Origin: CAZEKB01 sp964512225
Lineage (GTDB): Bacteria; Myxococcota_A; UBA796; UBA9615
Assembly: GCA_964512225.1 (NCBI GenBank)
Contig: CAZEKB010000010.1
Location: 1 to 64,000 of the forward strand
Direction of reading: 5' to 3'
Length of the DNA: 64,000 nucleotides
Shown here: piece by piece, positions 44,885 to 52,784 of the stretch
How positions within the stretch are numbered: position 1 is the stretch's first letter
Layout: every line of letters starts with the position of its first letter
Position numbers and translations under genes: made by a program
The notes under the pieces: generated by a model
Seen by the model: the letters and a program-made list of their open reading frames with translations, nothing else
Databases searched by the model: none
What the model was told of the DNA's origin: nothing

Positions 44885-45547
44885 GTGAGCGACCAGGAGC
44901 GAGGCGAAGAGCAACGACGGGCAGCGGCCGCGGCGCGGGCGGCGGAGCGCGACGCGCGCCGGGCGGCGGGCGAGGTCGAGCCGTGGTCGGCGAAGGGGGA
45001 GGCGGGGACCGCGGTGCGGTTCCTCGGCGTGGGCGCGGGGTTGCTGGCCGCGGGCGTCGCCTTCCTGGCCGTGGCCGCCTGGTCCGGCTTCTTCGCGGGC
45101 GTGGTCGCGGCCGTCGTGGTGGGCGGCGGGGCGGGCGTCGCCACTCACTTCGCGGCGCAGCTGGTGTCGTCCTCGGGGGGGAGCTCCAACCGCCGGCTGC
45201 GGGCCGCGTACGAAGCGGCGGCGGCGGCCCTGGAAGCCGCGGACGGCATCGACGCGGGCCGACGCCTTGGCCTGCTGCGGGAGCTGCGAGCGGCGGCGAA
45301 GGCGATCGAAGAGTCCAAGCTCGCGGGGGCCGAGCTGGAGGAGCGCGTGGGGGCCTTCGAGGCGCAGGCCGCTAGGCTGGTGGAGACGGCGGGCTCGTTC
45401 GCATCGTCCGCGCCGGATCCCGCGTCCGCCCTGTCCGACGCCATCGGCGACCTGCAGGAAGACGCCCGCGCGCACGCCGAGCTGGAGGAGGCGCTCGCCG
45501 GACCGTCGACGCAGCCCGCGGGATCGAAGACCGGGCTGCTAGAGTAA
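44885..45547 (+). CDS. Small membrane protein of unknown function (220 aa)
   Basis: An N-terminal charged, Ala/Arg-rich helix (likely coiled coil) is followed by two adjacent membrane helices (about 45-95) and a helical cytoplasmic domain rich in Ala and Glu. No family is recognised. It starts at GTG, divergent from the exporter permease by 58 nt. Confidence 0.7.
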   Translation: MSDQERGEEQRRAAAAARAAERDARRAAGEVEPWSAKGEAGTAVRFLGVGAGLLAAGVAFLAVAAWSGFFAGVVAAVVVGGGAGVATHFAAQLVSSSGGSSNRRLRAAYEAAAAALEAADGIDAGRRLGLLRELRAAAKAIEESKLAGAELEERVGAFEAQAARLVETAGSFASSAPDPASALSDAIGDLQEDARAHAELEEALAGPSTQPAGSKTGLLE

Positions 45548-45589
45548 TGCGTTGACGGCGCCCCGCCACGGCGCCGAACGGAGACCTCC

Positions 45590-46666
45590 GTGGCCCCATC
45601 CATTCCCCTCGCCGCAACGGCCGTCGTCGCCTCGCTGATCGCGGGCTGCGCCGTGGAGGGGACGGCCGTGCAGAGCTGGTGGGGCCCGGTGGAGACGGCC
45701 GGGACGAACGCCTCCTTCGCCTCCGGCGGCACCTTCGCCGCGGGGGGGCTCGTGCACTCGTTCACCACCCAGAACAACGGCGCCGAGCGGGACTACCTCG
45801 GCGTGGTGCTCGTCGGCCAGGAGGACGGCCCTGCGTCGTGCAGCGTCTACGTGGACTTCCTGCGGCGAATGGAGGCGGCCCAGGAGTACCTCGAGGAGGT
45901 GGTCCTCGCGGACCCGCGCCCCCCCGCGGACGAGTGGTCCCAGTATCTCTGTCAGTCGATTCGCGGCGCCTCGGTCGAGGCGTTCGGCCGCGACGGCGCC
46001 TATCGGGCCGTGCACGCCCTGCTCGACGTGACCGGCGGCGGCGTCTCCGAGTCCGGCATCTTCCGCCCCGCTCCGTTGGCCGCCGAGGAGACGGAATACC
46101 CCGGCGCCGAGGTCCTCACGGAGGCCGGGACGTACGTCGGCCGCGTCTACGAGCGGAGCAGGCACGGCGACGGCATCCTGCCCAGCGGCGAGGTGCCGGG
46201 ACGCGACAGCGACGTCGACCCCATCAGCGGCTGCGCGACGATCGCCCAGGCCCTGCTCGACGAGCTCGACCGCGGCCGCGACGACTACCCGGATCGGTGG
46301 TCCCTGGCCCTGCAGGCGGGCACTCACCGCTACTACCACCACCACACGAGCCAAGAGCAGATCCAGCTCGACGCGGGCGATCCCCTCGAGGTCGGCATCA
46401 CCCTGCCGGGCTGGGCTTCGGCGGGCGTCGACGGCGCGCCCGGGGGCTTCACCTTCTTCGGTCAAGTCGCGCGCGCGCCCGAGCTGTTCCCGTACGAGCA
46501 GATCCTGCTGTCGAGTCAGAGCTCGCCCCTCGAGTTCGTCTCGTGCCCCCTGCTGTCCCAGCACGTGGGGTTGGTGTGGCCGGAGATCCTGGGGACTCCG
46601 GACTGGGCCGATGCCCTCGGGGACGACGACGACTCGGCAGGCGACGACGACGACTCCGCGGACTGA
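45590..46666 (+). CDS. Lipoprotein with GDDDDSA-type C-terminal tail
   Basis: The 358-aa protein has a lipobox LIAGC (Cys20) and ends in an Asp-rich tail with two DDDDSA units. I recognise no domain. A His-rich turn (YYHHHTSQEQ) at about 243 could bind metal. The tail is encoded by near-perfect GAC repeats, a composition also found in the exported proteins at 43121 and 56577. It is the last gene before the injection-system cluster, and a hairpin follows directly. Confidence 0.8.
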   Translation: MAPSIPLAATAVVASLIAGCAVEGTAVQSWWGPVETAGTNASFASGGTFAAGGLVHSFTTQNNGAERDYLGVVLVGQEDGPASCSVYVDFLRRMEAAQEYLEEVVLADPRPPADEWSQYLCQSIRGASVEAFGRDGAYRAVHALLDVTGGGVSESGIFRPAPLAAEETEYPGAEVLTEAGTYVGRVYERSRHGDGILPSGEVPGRDSDVDPISGCATIAQALLDELDRGRDDYPDRWSLALQAGTHRYYHHHTSQEQIQLDAGDPLEVGITLPGWASAGVDGAPGGFTFFGQVARAPELFPYEQILLSSQSSPLEFVSCPLLSQHVGLVWPEILGTPDWADALGDDDDSAGDDDDSAD

Positions 46667-46667
46667 G

Positions 46668-46708
46668 CCCCCGCCGCAGAGATTCGTTTGACGCCGGGAC
46701 GGCGGGGG
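46668..46708. terminator. Hairpin after the lipoprotein gene
   Basis: CCCCCGCC (46668-46675) can pair with GGCGGGGG (46701-46708) across a 25-nt loop. No T-tract follows. It may separate the preceding gene from the injection-system operon, but it overlaps the candidate promoter. Confidence 0.35.
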
Positions 46709-46716
46709 TGTGAAAT
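46688..46716 (+). promoter_or_regulatory. Candidate promoter of the injection-system operon
   Basis: TTGACG (46688-46693) and TGAAAT (46711-46716) are separated by exactly 17 nt, in an unusually AT-containing stretch, about 60 nt upstream of the first spike gene. The first gene also has a good GGGAGG ribosome site. Confidence 0.4.
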
Positions 46717-46775
46717 GCCGACACCGAGGCGTCGCTTCGCGGAGCGGCGTGAATGGTTGACCTCGGGAGGTAGAA

Positions 46776-47426
46776 ATGGCGAGTAGAGCCTGGTCGCCGG
46801 GTACGGCGATGAACGCGGTGGGCGTCGTCGAGGGCATCGTCCTCGACAACAAGGACCCCGAAGGCATCGGCCGCATCCTGGTCCAATACGTCTGGCTTCC
46901 GAACGAGACGAAGACCGCCTGGGCGCGCATGTCCACGCCGATGGCGGGCAAGAACATGGGCTGGGTGATCTATCCGGAGCCCGACGACGAGGTTCTCCTC
47001 GACTTCGTCAACGGCGACGTGAACGAGCCCGTCATCCTCGGCGCGCTGTTCAACGGCAAGGACACCCCTCCGTTCGACAACGCCGACGGCGAGAACAACA
47101 TCCGCACGCTCGTTTCCCGGAGCGGGCACGTCATCGAGATCGACGACACGGACGGGGCCGAGAAGATCACCGTCACCGACACGTCGGGCGGGCTGATCAT
47201 CTGCATGGACACCGCCGCCGAGACGATCACGCTCACCTCGAGCAAGGACATCACCTTCAAGGCCGACGCGGACTTCAAGGTCGAGGCCGACAACATCGAG
47301 ATGAAGGCCGGCAGCAAGTCCACGTTCAAGGCGGGCTCGGGCATGGAGGCCTCCGCGGGTACGAAGGTCGAGGTCAAGGGCGGCGGCTCGATCAAGGTCG
47401 AAGGCGCCAAGATCGATCTCAACTGA
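46776..47426 (+). CDS. gp5-like spike / baseplate V protein 1
   Basis: The 216-aa protein has an OB-fold start (GVVEGIVLDNKDPEGIGRILVQYVW) followed by EPDDEVLLDFVNGDVNEPVILGALFNGKDTPP, the signature of VgrG/gp5 and phage baseplate V proteins. The C-terminal third is beta-helix-like (ITFKADADFKVEADNIEMKAG repeats) and would form the triangular needle. Unlike VgrG or Afp8 it lacks the gp27-like hub, which is encoded separately at 55439. ATG with GGGAGG about 7 nt upstream. It assembles at the centre of the baseplate and pierces the target membrane. Confidence 0.92.
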   Translation: MASRAWSPGTAMNAVGVVEGIVLDNKDPEGIGRILVQYVWLPNETKTAWARMSTPMAGKNMGWVIYPEPDDEVLLDFVNGDVNEPVILGALFNGKDTPPFDNADGENNIRTLVSRSGHVIEIDDTDGAEKITVTDTSGGLIICMDTAAETITLTSSKDITFKADADFKVEADNIEMKAGSKSTFKAGSGMEASAGTKVEVKGGGSIKVEGAKIDLN

Positions 47427-47526
47427 TGTCGATGCGATCCAGACCGGTATTCGACATGCGGCGCACGTCGCATGCCGGGGTTCCGGAGTCTCTCGATCTC
47501 GAGACGAGTCGCTTCGGGAGGTTCCC

Positions 47527-48180
47527 GTGAGAGTTCACCCCTCGGAACTGCACGACCCCATCGTCGGGTGCGTCGTCGGCCTCGTCACCGACAACCAGGA
47601 CCCGGACGGCATGTACCGCATCCAGGTCAAGTATGCCGTGCCGGACGGCGACATCCTGTCCGCGTGGGCGCGCGTGATCACGCTCATGGGCGGCAAGGGG
47701 ATGGGCTGGGCGTGCATCCCCGAGCCGGACGACGAGGTCTTCATCCGCTTCGTCCACGGCAACCCGAACATGCCGGTGGTCGTCGGGAGCGTGCACAACG
47801 GCAAGGACACGCCGCCGTTCGACAACGCCGACGGCAACAACGACCTCCGCATCTTCCACTCGCGGAACCTCCACAAGCTCGAGATGGAGGACAAGAGCGG
47901 CTCGGAGCGCATCTCCATCTACTCGACGGACAGCAAGACCGAGCTGGACATGAAGACCGCGGACAAGCTCATCGCCTGGCACGCGACGAAGAACGTCGAG
48001 ATCTACTGCCCGTCCGGCCTCCTGACCGTCGAAGCGGGGGCGAACATCACCCTCGAAGCCCAGACGGCCTACACGAGCCTGGCGGGGCAGGAGCAGAAGT
48101 GGGAGTCGGACGCGACGGTCGACATCAAGGGGAGCGCCGGCGTCGCCATGACCGCGCCCAAGATCGACTACAAGGCCTGA
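47527..48180 (+). CDS. gp5-like spike / baseplate V protein 2
   Basis: This 217-aa paralogue of the preceding gene has the same OB-fold and core motif (EPDDEVFIRFVHGNPNMPVVVGSVHNGKDTPP) but a different, less repetitive beta tail (LDMKTADKLIAWHATKNVEIY). It starts at GTG with GGGAGG upstream. Two spike genes in one cluster suggest alternative needles or a heteromeric tip. Its stop overlaps the following short ORF by one base. Confidence 0.9.
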   Translation: MRVHPSELHDPIVGCVVGLVTDNQDPDGMYRIQVKYAVPDGDILSAWARVITLMGGKGMGWACIPEPDDEVFIRFVHGNPNMPVVVGSVHNGKDTPPFDNADGNNDLRIFHSRNLHKLEMEDKSGSERISIYSTDSKTELDMKTADKLIAWHATKNVEIYCPSGLLTVEAGANITLEAQTAYTSLAGQEQKWESDATVDIKGSAGVAMTAPKIDYKA

Positions 48181-48707
48181 TGCCCTCCAGCGACGGGCCC
48201 TCCGGCCCCGAAGACGAACCGCCCGCCCCGCGCCCCGGAGCGCGTCGCCGCGCGGCCCGCCTGGAGGCCGACGCTCACCGCCGCGAGCGCCACTATGTGG
48301 GCGCGCCCGCTTCGAAGACCGGACGGTCGGGCTGGGCGGGCCACGTGCGCCGTCGGGCGGACACGCGAATGCAGCGCCTCGCCTCGGTCTTCCGGGAAGA
48401 TCGCGCAGGGCTGGCGCGGTTTCGCGCGATCCGGCAAACTTCCGGGCCCTGGGACGGGAGCCCGGACCTGCTCCCCGTCTCCTGGTTCTTGTTGTGGAGG
48501 AGTAACGTCGACTGGTACCCCGAGAGCGCTCATCGCTCGACCAAGGTCTCGGTCGGTAGACAGGAACTCGGGTCCCGGCCACGGCCGGATCGGCCGCCTC
48601 GCGAAACGAGGCCCCACCCGTTCGAACAGAAACCGAAACCCACCCGTGCCCGCACCCGGCCAAGGGATGCGGCGCTTTTGAGAATCGTTCCGATAACGGA
48701 GGAGTAG
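48180..48707 (+). CDS. Possible 175-aa basic protein between spike and sheath
   Basis: ATG 48180 overlaps the spike stop (TGATG), as in other coupled pairs in this window. The product is very Arg/Pro-rich and likely disordered, with a small denser part (RMQRLASVFREDRAGLARFRAI). Codon use weakens after about 48450, so translation may be shorter, or the 534-nt stretch may be a non-coding leader for the sheath. No family is recognised. It could be a cargo, assembly factor or spurious ORF. Confidence 0.35.
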   Translation: MPSSDGPSGPEDEPPAPRPGARRRAARLEADAHRRERHYVGAPASKTGRSGWAGHVRRRADTRMQRLASVFREDRAGLARFRAIRQTSGPWDGSPDLLPVSWFLLWRSNVDWYPESAHRSTKVSVGRQELGSRPRPDRPPRETRPHPFEQKPKPTRARTRPRDAALLRIVPITEE

Positions 48708-48714
48708 AGCGCAG

Positions 48715-50391
48715 ATGCCCAACTACCAGACCCCAGGTGTCTACATCCAGGAGATCGACTCCGGCAGCAAGCCGCTGGAGGCCGTGTCCACGAGCAACGC
48801 CGGTTTCATCGGCGTCATCCCGATCTCGGCCTTCTCCGAGATCCGCTGGCAGGACGCCAAGGGCGAAGACCAGCTCAAGCGCCTCCCCAGCGGCCTCGTG
48901 GCCGACAACAAGGCGAAGGTCGCGGACCTCGACACGCTCATCGCGGGCCTCGGGCTCCAGACGAGCGACGTCTCGGACGTGAACAAGTTCACGGGGCTCT
49001 TCGGCGCCAAGGCGAAGGTCACGACCAAGGGCGACAAGACCACGATCGAGATCGGCAAGGGCAAGGTCGAGGTCGAAGCCAGCGAGGTGGACGCCAAGGG
49101 CCAGGTGCTCGTCCGCAACAAGACCCGCGTGGCGTCGATCATCGACGAGATCACCGCGGCGGGCGCGCTCGCGAAGTACACGCCCGCGTCCGTCGGTGAA
49201 GTCGTCGACGCGTTCGGCGGCCGGGACGTCAAGGTCGCGGGCGGGCTCACCCGCTTCTCCGTCGGCCCGACCAAGGTCACGAACCCGACGCAGTTCAACA
49301 ACTTCATGCGGAAGTTCTTCGAGACCCTCCAGATCGAGCTCTACGGCAAGACCGCCCTGCGCGACGATCCCGAGGCCCTCGAGGCGGAGTACCTGGCGTT
49401 CCTGAACGTCCGCGAGGTCTTCAACTTCGTCATGAACGTCTCCGGCTTCTTCAAGAACGGCGGCGGCATCGCGTACCCCTACCTGCTCTGCGCCGAGTCG
49501 TCGGACATCCCGCTGACGAACCCCGCGAAGCCGCGCGAGGGCCTGGGCGCCTTCGACGACCTCGAGAACGATCTCCAGATCCTCGTCGGTCCCGGCCTGT
49601 CGCCGAACCAGCAGAAGGAGATCCTCGAGTACTGCGAGATGCGGGGCGACTGCTTCTGCGTCATGGACGGCCCGAAGGAGCGCATGCAGGGCGAAGAGAT
49701 CGAGAAGAACGGTCTCCTCCCCGCGTCCGACCGCGGCTTCGGCGCGATGTACGTGCCGTGGTTCAAGGTGGCCAACCCGTTCAACGACAAGGACAAGACC
49801 TGGTCGTCCGAGGTCACGGTTCCGCCCTCGGGCTTCGTCGCCGGCGTCTACGCCCGCGTCGACGGCACCCGCGGCGTCCACAAGGCCCCGGCCAACGAGA
49901 CCGTCTCCGGGATCACGGGCCTGGCCTACACGATCAACGCCCGCGAGCAGGCCGCCTACAACGTGCGCGGCATCAACTGCACCCGGGACTTCGGCGGCCG
50001 CGGCATCCGCATCTGGGGCGCCCGCACCCTGTCGACCCTGAGCAACCCGTCCTGGAAGTACATCAACGTCCGGCGGCTGTTCATCATGATCGAGAAGACG
50101 ATCCAGCTGGGCAGCCAGTGGGCCGTCTTCGAGCCGAACGACCACCGCCTGTGGGCGCGCCTGCGCCGCAACATCTGGGCGTTCCTGAGCCGCGTCTGGT
50201 CCTCCGGCGCGCTCCAGGGCCGCACCAGCGAGCAGGCCTTCTACGTCAAGTGCGACGAGGAGACGAACCCGCAGGAAGAGATCGACGCGGGCTACGTCAA
50301 CATCGAAATCGGCATCGCCCCGGTGAAGCCCGCTGAGTTCGTCGTCTTCAAGATCGGCCAGTGGGACGGCGGCGCCTCCATCTCGGAGTAG
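48715..50391 (+). CDS. Contractile sheath protein 1
   Basis: The 558-aa protein has the phage tail sheath start (TPGVYIQEIDSGSKPLEAVSTSNAGFIG) and the C-terminal sheath core (INAREQAAYNVRGINC, GIRIWGARTLS, YINVRRLFIMIEKTIQ, AVFEPND). A variable insertion lies at about 60-180. It polymerises around the inner tube and contracts to drive it. ATG with GGAGGAG about 8 nt upstream. It is followed by strong hairpins and the first tube gene. Confidence 0.95.
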   Translation: MPNYQTPGVYIQEIDSGSKPLEAVSTSNAGFIGVIPISAFSEIRWQDAKGEDQLKRLPSGLVADNKAKVADLDTLIAGLGLQTSDVSDVNKFTGLFGAKAKVTTKGDKTTIEIGKGKVEVEASEVDAKGQVLVRNKTRVASIIDEITAAGALAKYTPASVGEVVDAFGGRDVKVAGGLTRFSVGPTKVTNPTQFNNFMRKFFETLQIELYGKTALRDDPEALEAEYLAFLNVREVFNFVMNVSGFFKNGGGIAYPYLLCAESSDIPLTNPAKPREGLGAFDDLENDLQILVGPGLSPNQQKEILEYCEMRGDCFCVMDGPKERMQGEEIEKNGLLPASDRGFGAMYVPWFKVANPFNDKDKTWSSEVTVPPSGFVAGVYARVDGTRGVHKAPANETVSGITGLAYTINAREQAAYNVRGINCTRDFGGRGIRIWGARTLSTLSNPSWKYINVRRLFIMIEKTIQLGSQWAVFEPNDHRLWARLRRNIWAFLSRVWSSGALQGRTSEQAFYVKCDEETNPQEEIDAGYVNIEIGIAPVKPAEFVVFKIGQWDGGASISE

Positions 50392-50411
50392 TCCTCGCGA
50401 CCTGAAATCAT

Positions 50412-50508
50412 CCTCCTCGGCCGGTTTTTCGTTCCGGCCGGGGAGGGCACTGGATATGATGGGCCGTCTCGCGATATTGCGAGGCGTATCCAGCCGGCTC
50501 AGACCGGC
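50412..50508 (+). terminator. Three hairpins between sheath 1 and tube 1
   Basis: Hairpin A is a 13-bp stem (50412-50424 with 50434-50446, one U-G pair, loop containing TTTTT). Hairpin B is 8 bp (50465-50472/50479-50486). Hairpin C is 5 bp (GCCGG 50493-50497/50504-50508). They fill the 144-nt gap. A may attenuate transcription or protect the downstream tube mRNA. A TATGAT box at 50455-50460 could also give a separate start. Confidence 0.5.
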
Positions 50509-50535
50509 ATGTCCGCCACCTAATGGAGAACAGAA

Positions 50536-50988
50536 ATGGCTGACGAAAACACCGAAACCCTGTACGCCGGCTTCAACTTCCTCCTGGAGGTCGAAGGCAT
50601 CACCGAGGACTCGTCCACGATCATCGGCGGCTTCAAGTCCGTCGCGGGCATGGACTCCTCGACCGAAGTCATCGAGTTCAAGCAGGGCAACGACATCCGC
50701 GTGCGCAAGAAGCCCGGCCGCACCACCTACAGCAACATCGTCCTCGAGCGCGGTTACACCGCCACGGACGATCTCTGGGAGTGGCGCAAGAACATCGAGG
50801 AGGGGAGCATCGACCGCCGCTCCGGCGCCGTGATCATCCTCGACCACGACGGTTCGACCGAGGTCGCCCGGTACGAGTTCTTCCAGGGCTGGCCCTGCAA
50901 GTGGAACGTGCCGGACATGGCCGCCGACCAGTCCGGCATGGCGATCGAGAAGATCGAGATCGCCGTCGAGCAGGTCAAGCGCTCGTAA
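50536..50988 (+). CDS. Inner tube protein 1 (gp19/Afp1-like)
   Basis: The 150-aa protein has the tail-tube pattern: FNFLLEVEG, GFKSVAGMDS, EVIEFKQGNDI, KPGRTTYSNIVLERGYT, DLWEWRKNIEEG, then AIEKIEIAVEQV. Rings of this protein stack to form the rigid inner tube carrying cargo. It is flanked by strong hairpins on both sides, consistent with independent, high-level expression. It is probably the main tube subunit. Confidence 0.94.
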   Translation: MADENTETLYAGFNFLLEVEGITEDSSTIIGGFKSVAGMDSSTEVIEFKQGNDIRVRKKPGRTTYSNIVLERGYTATDDLWEWRKNIEEGSIDRRSGAVIILDHDGSTEVARYEFFQGWPCKWNVPDMAADQSGMAIEKIEIAVEQVKRS

Positions 50989-51005
50989 TGAACTGAACGT
51001 CGTCT

Positions 51006-51105
51006 CCCCGCCCCGGATTCGCCGGGGCGGGGGGGTTCGGCGACCCGCCGCGTAAAGACCTTCCGCGGCATTCTCTTCGACCTTCCCCACGGGGCCGTCG
51101 AAGAG
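51006..51105 (+). terminator. Strong hairpins after tube 1
   Basis: A perfect 11-bp stem (CCCCGCCCCGG 51006-51016, loop ATTCG, 51022-51032) is a likely terminator, although no T-tract follows. A second hairpin has a 9-bp stem (CTCTTCGAC 51073-51081/51097-51105) with an inner CCCC/GGGG. They separate the main tube gene from the second tube-family gene and may set stoichiometry. Confidence 0.55.
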
Positions 51106-51136
51106 GAGGTGAGAAAACCCGAACGAGGAGGCTCCC

Positions 51137-51670
51137 ATGCCTAGAGATCTCGCAGACGCCGCGTTGGGCGCCCTGGGGACCATGCTCCAGGACACCGATG
51201 ACCTGGCGAGCGCGCATCACTTCCTTCTCGAACTCGAGACCACGAGACACGGGTCCCGAGAGATCATCGCGGGTTTCAACCAGATCAGCGGCGGCGGCGT
51301 GAAGGTCGAGAAACGCGACGTCACCACCGGAGACGACCGGCACCGGATGCACCAGCCCGGGGCCGTCGAATACGAGAACATCACGATGTCCCGCGGTCTG
51401 ACGTACAACACGGACCTGATGGACTGGTTCAAGGACATCGTCGAAGGGAAGATCGAGCGTCGCTCGGGCTCCGTCATCGTGCTCGACCAGGCCGGATGGG
51501 AGCACCGGCGCTGGGACTTCTACGAGGCCTATCCCGTCAAGCTGACCTTCCCGGACCTGTCGTCCGACGGGTCCGCGGTGGCGCTGGAGAAGTTCGAGAT
51601 CGCGGTCGGCCACACCCAGTGGTGGGGCGGCGGCATCCATTACCACGGCGAACTCGGCCAGTACTTCTAG
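51137..51670 (+). CDS. Tube-family protein 2
   Basis: This 177-aa tail-tube relative has HHFLLELETTRHGSREIIAGFNQISGGGVKVEKRDV, EYENITMSRGLTYNTDLMDWFKDI and a C-terminal extension rich in Trp, Gly and His (WWGGGIHYHGELGQYF). The extension and divergence suggest a specialised ring (initiator at the baseplate or terminal layer, like Afp5) rather than bulk tube. ATG with GAGGAGG upstream; 9 nt before the next gene. Confidence 0.9.
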   Translation: MPRDLADAALGALGTMLQDTDDLASAHHFLLELETTRHGSREIIAGFNQISGGGVKVEKRDVTTGDDRHRMHQPGAVEYENITMSRGLTYNTDLMDWFKDIVEGKIERRSGSVIVLDQAGWEHRRWDFYEAYPVKLTFPDLSSDGSAVALEKFEIAVGHTQWWGGGIHYHGELGQYF

Positions 51671-51679
51671 GGGTTTCGG

Positions 51680-52123
51680 ATGTCAGGCTCGGAGAAGGAA
51701 TACAACACCCTCGGCGCCCACCGGTTTCACATCGAGATCGACGGGGTCATCCAAGGCGGCTTCAAGACGATGTCCGGCCTCGGGAGCAAGCAGGACGTCA
51801 TCGAGTTCAAGCTCGGCGGCGACCGCAGCGTCCGCAGCAAGCCGGGTCGCGTGAAGTTCAACAACATCGTGCTCGAGAAGGGCTACACCACGGGCACGGA
51901 GCTGTTCGACTGGCGCAAGTCCATGATCGAGGGCAAGGACGACCGCAAGAGCGGCGCGATCATCGTGCTCAACGACGACGGCAGCCAGGCCGCGCGGTGG
52001 GACTTCTTCCGCGCGTGGCCCGTGACCTGGGAAGGCCCCGGCCTCACCGCGGGTGCGGCCGACTCCGCCGTGGAGAAGGTCGAGCTCGCCGTCGAATGGG
52101 TGGAGCAGGGGACCGTCTCCTAG
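51680..52123 (+). CDS. Tube-family protein 3
   Basis: This 147-aa tube paralogue (HRFHIEIDGVIQGGFKTMSGLGS, IEFKLGGDRSVRSKPGRVKFNNIVLEKGYTTG, LFDWRKSMIEG) is closest in layout to tube 1. It could form a distinct ring or mixed tube. The ribosome site is weak, so coupling to the gene 9 nt upstream is likely. Confidence 0.9.
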   Translation: MSGSEKEYNTLGAHRFHIEIDGVIQGGFKTMSGLGSKQDVIEFKLGGDRSVRSKPGRVKFNNIVLEKGYTTGTELFDWRKSMIEGKDDRKSGAIIVLNDDGSQAARWDFFRAWPVTWEGPGLTAGAADSAVEKVELAVEWVEQGTVS

Positions 52124-52235
52124 CGGGGAGGCGCAGGACAGCCCGGTCCACCTTCACTAGAATCCTTGCCTTCGGGGCGCCCGCCGATCGGGGCGAAGCT
52201 GCCTCATCGACCGACCGCGGAGCTGCCGAGATCCC

Positions 52236-52598
52236 ATGGAACTGAAGACCGAGTACGAGTTCACGCTGCCCAAGGGGTACGTGGACAGCGAGGGCAACCT
52301 GCATCGGCAGGGCGTGATGCGTCTCGCCAGCGCCAAGGACGAGATCATCCCCCTGACCGACCCCCGGGTCGCGCGCAACAAGGCCTACATGATCATCGTC
52401 CTCCTCTCCCGCGTCATCCGGCGCCTCGGGACGATGGAGAGCGTGCACACCGGAGTCATCGAGAACCTCTTCGCGGCGGATCTCCGCTACCTCGAGGAGC
52501 TCTACAACCGCATCAACGAAGACGAGGTCTCCGTCCGGGTGAAGTGCCCGAGCTGCGGCCACGACTTCGAGAAGGAGTTCGGCAGCCTGGGGGAATAG
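52236..52598 (+). CDS. Small tail-assembly chaperone-like protein with C-terminal CxxC
   Basis: The 120-aa protein has a beta start (YEFTLPKGYVDSEGNLHRQGVM), a helical middle (AYMIIVLLSRVIRRLG, LFAADLRYLEELYNRIN) and a C-terminal CPSCGHDFE knuckle. The first part fits phage tail assembly chaperones of the E/G type. It ends with ...CTG GGG GAA TAG. A second coding segment continues in the -1 frame across that stop, with a hairpin downstream, so a frameshifted longer product is possible. Genes of this type sit between tube and LysM genes in other eCIS clusters. Confidence 0.8.
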   Translation: MELKTEYEFTLPKGYVDSEGNLHRQGVMRLASAKDEIIPLTDPRVARNKAYMIIVLLSRVIRRLGTMESVHTGVIENLFAADLRYLEELYNRINEDEVSVRVKCPSCGHDFEKEFGSLGE

Positions 52599-52635
52599 TT
52601 CGCTACCCCCTGGATCGGCTCTACCAGGAGGTAGC
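52589..52635 (+). promoter_or_regulatory. Candidate -1 ribosomal frameshift signal
   Basis: The slippery sequence G GGG GAA (52589-52595, in frame) directly precedes the TAG stop. A 6-nt spacer leads to a hairpin: GCTACC (52602-52607) pairs with GGTAGC (52630-52635), then one C-A mismatch, then CCTGG (52609-52613) with CCAGG (52624-52628), loop 10 nt. The open -1 frame encodes the DUF6760-like segment, which has no ordinary start codon. Spacing and structure match -1 frameshift elements such as those of phage tail chaperones. Confidence 0.5.
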
Positions 52636-52762
52636 CTATATCGCGTACCACTTCCACTGGACGCCCGACGACATCATGGCGCTGTCGCACAAAGAGCGGC
52701 ACCAGTGGGCGAAGGAGATCGCGGGGATCAACGAGAAGATCAACCGCTCCTTCAACCGGTAA
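52595..52762 (+). CDS. DUF6760-like short eCIS protein (55 codons, no standard start)
   Basis: The segment YPLDRLYQEVAYIAYHFHW...DIMALSHKERHQW matches a short family found in eCIS operons that I know as DUF6760, here in the -1 frame relative to the preceding gene. The first usable codon near the expected start is ATA (52595) overlapping TAG; the nearest GTG is far upstream (52544) and would give an atypical N-terminus. Expression is therefore either by frameshift fusion (...GSLGE-IVRYP...) or from a non-standard start. By position it could be the counterpart of Afp6. It is easily missed by gene callers. Confidence 0.75.
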   Translation: MVRYPLDRLYQEVAYIAYHFHWTPDDIMALSHKERHQWAKEIAGINEKINRSFNR

Positions 52763-52784
52763 CGAGCCCGGCTGAACAACCACC

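Noticed and set aside
47419..51195. Very long minus-strand open frame opposite spikes, sheath and tube
   Set aside because: Antisense to well-supported phage-tail-family genes; the product is Arg/Asp/Val-rich low complexity with no motif, an artefact of high GC third positions.
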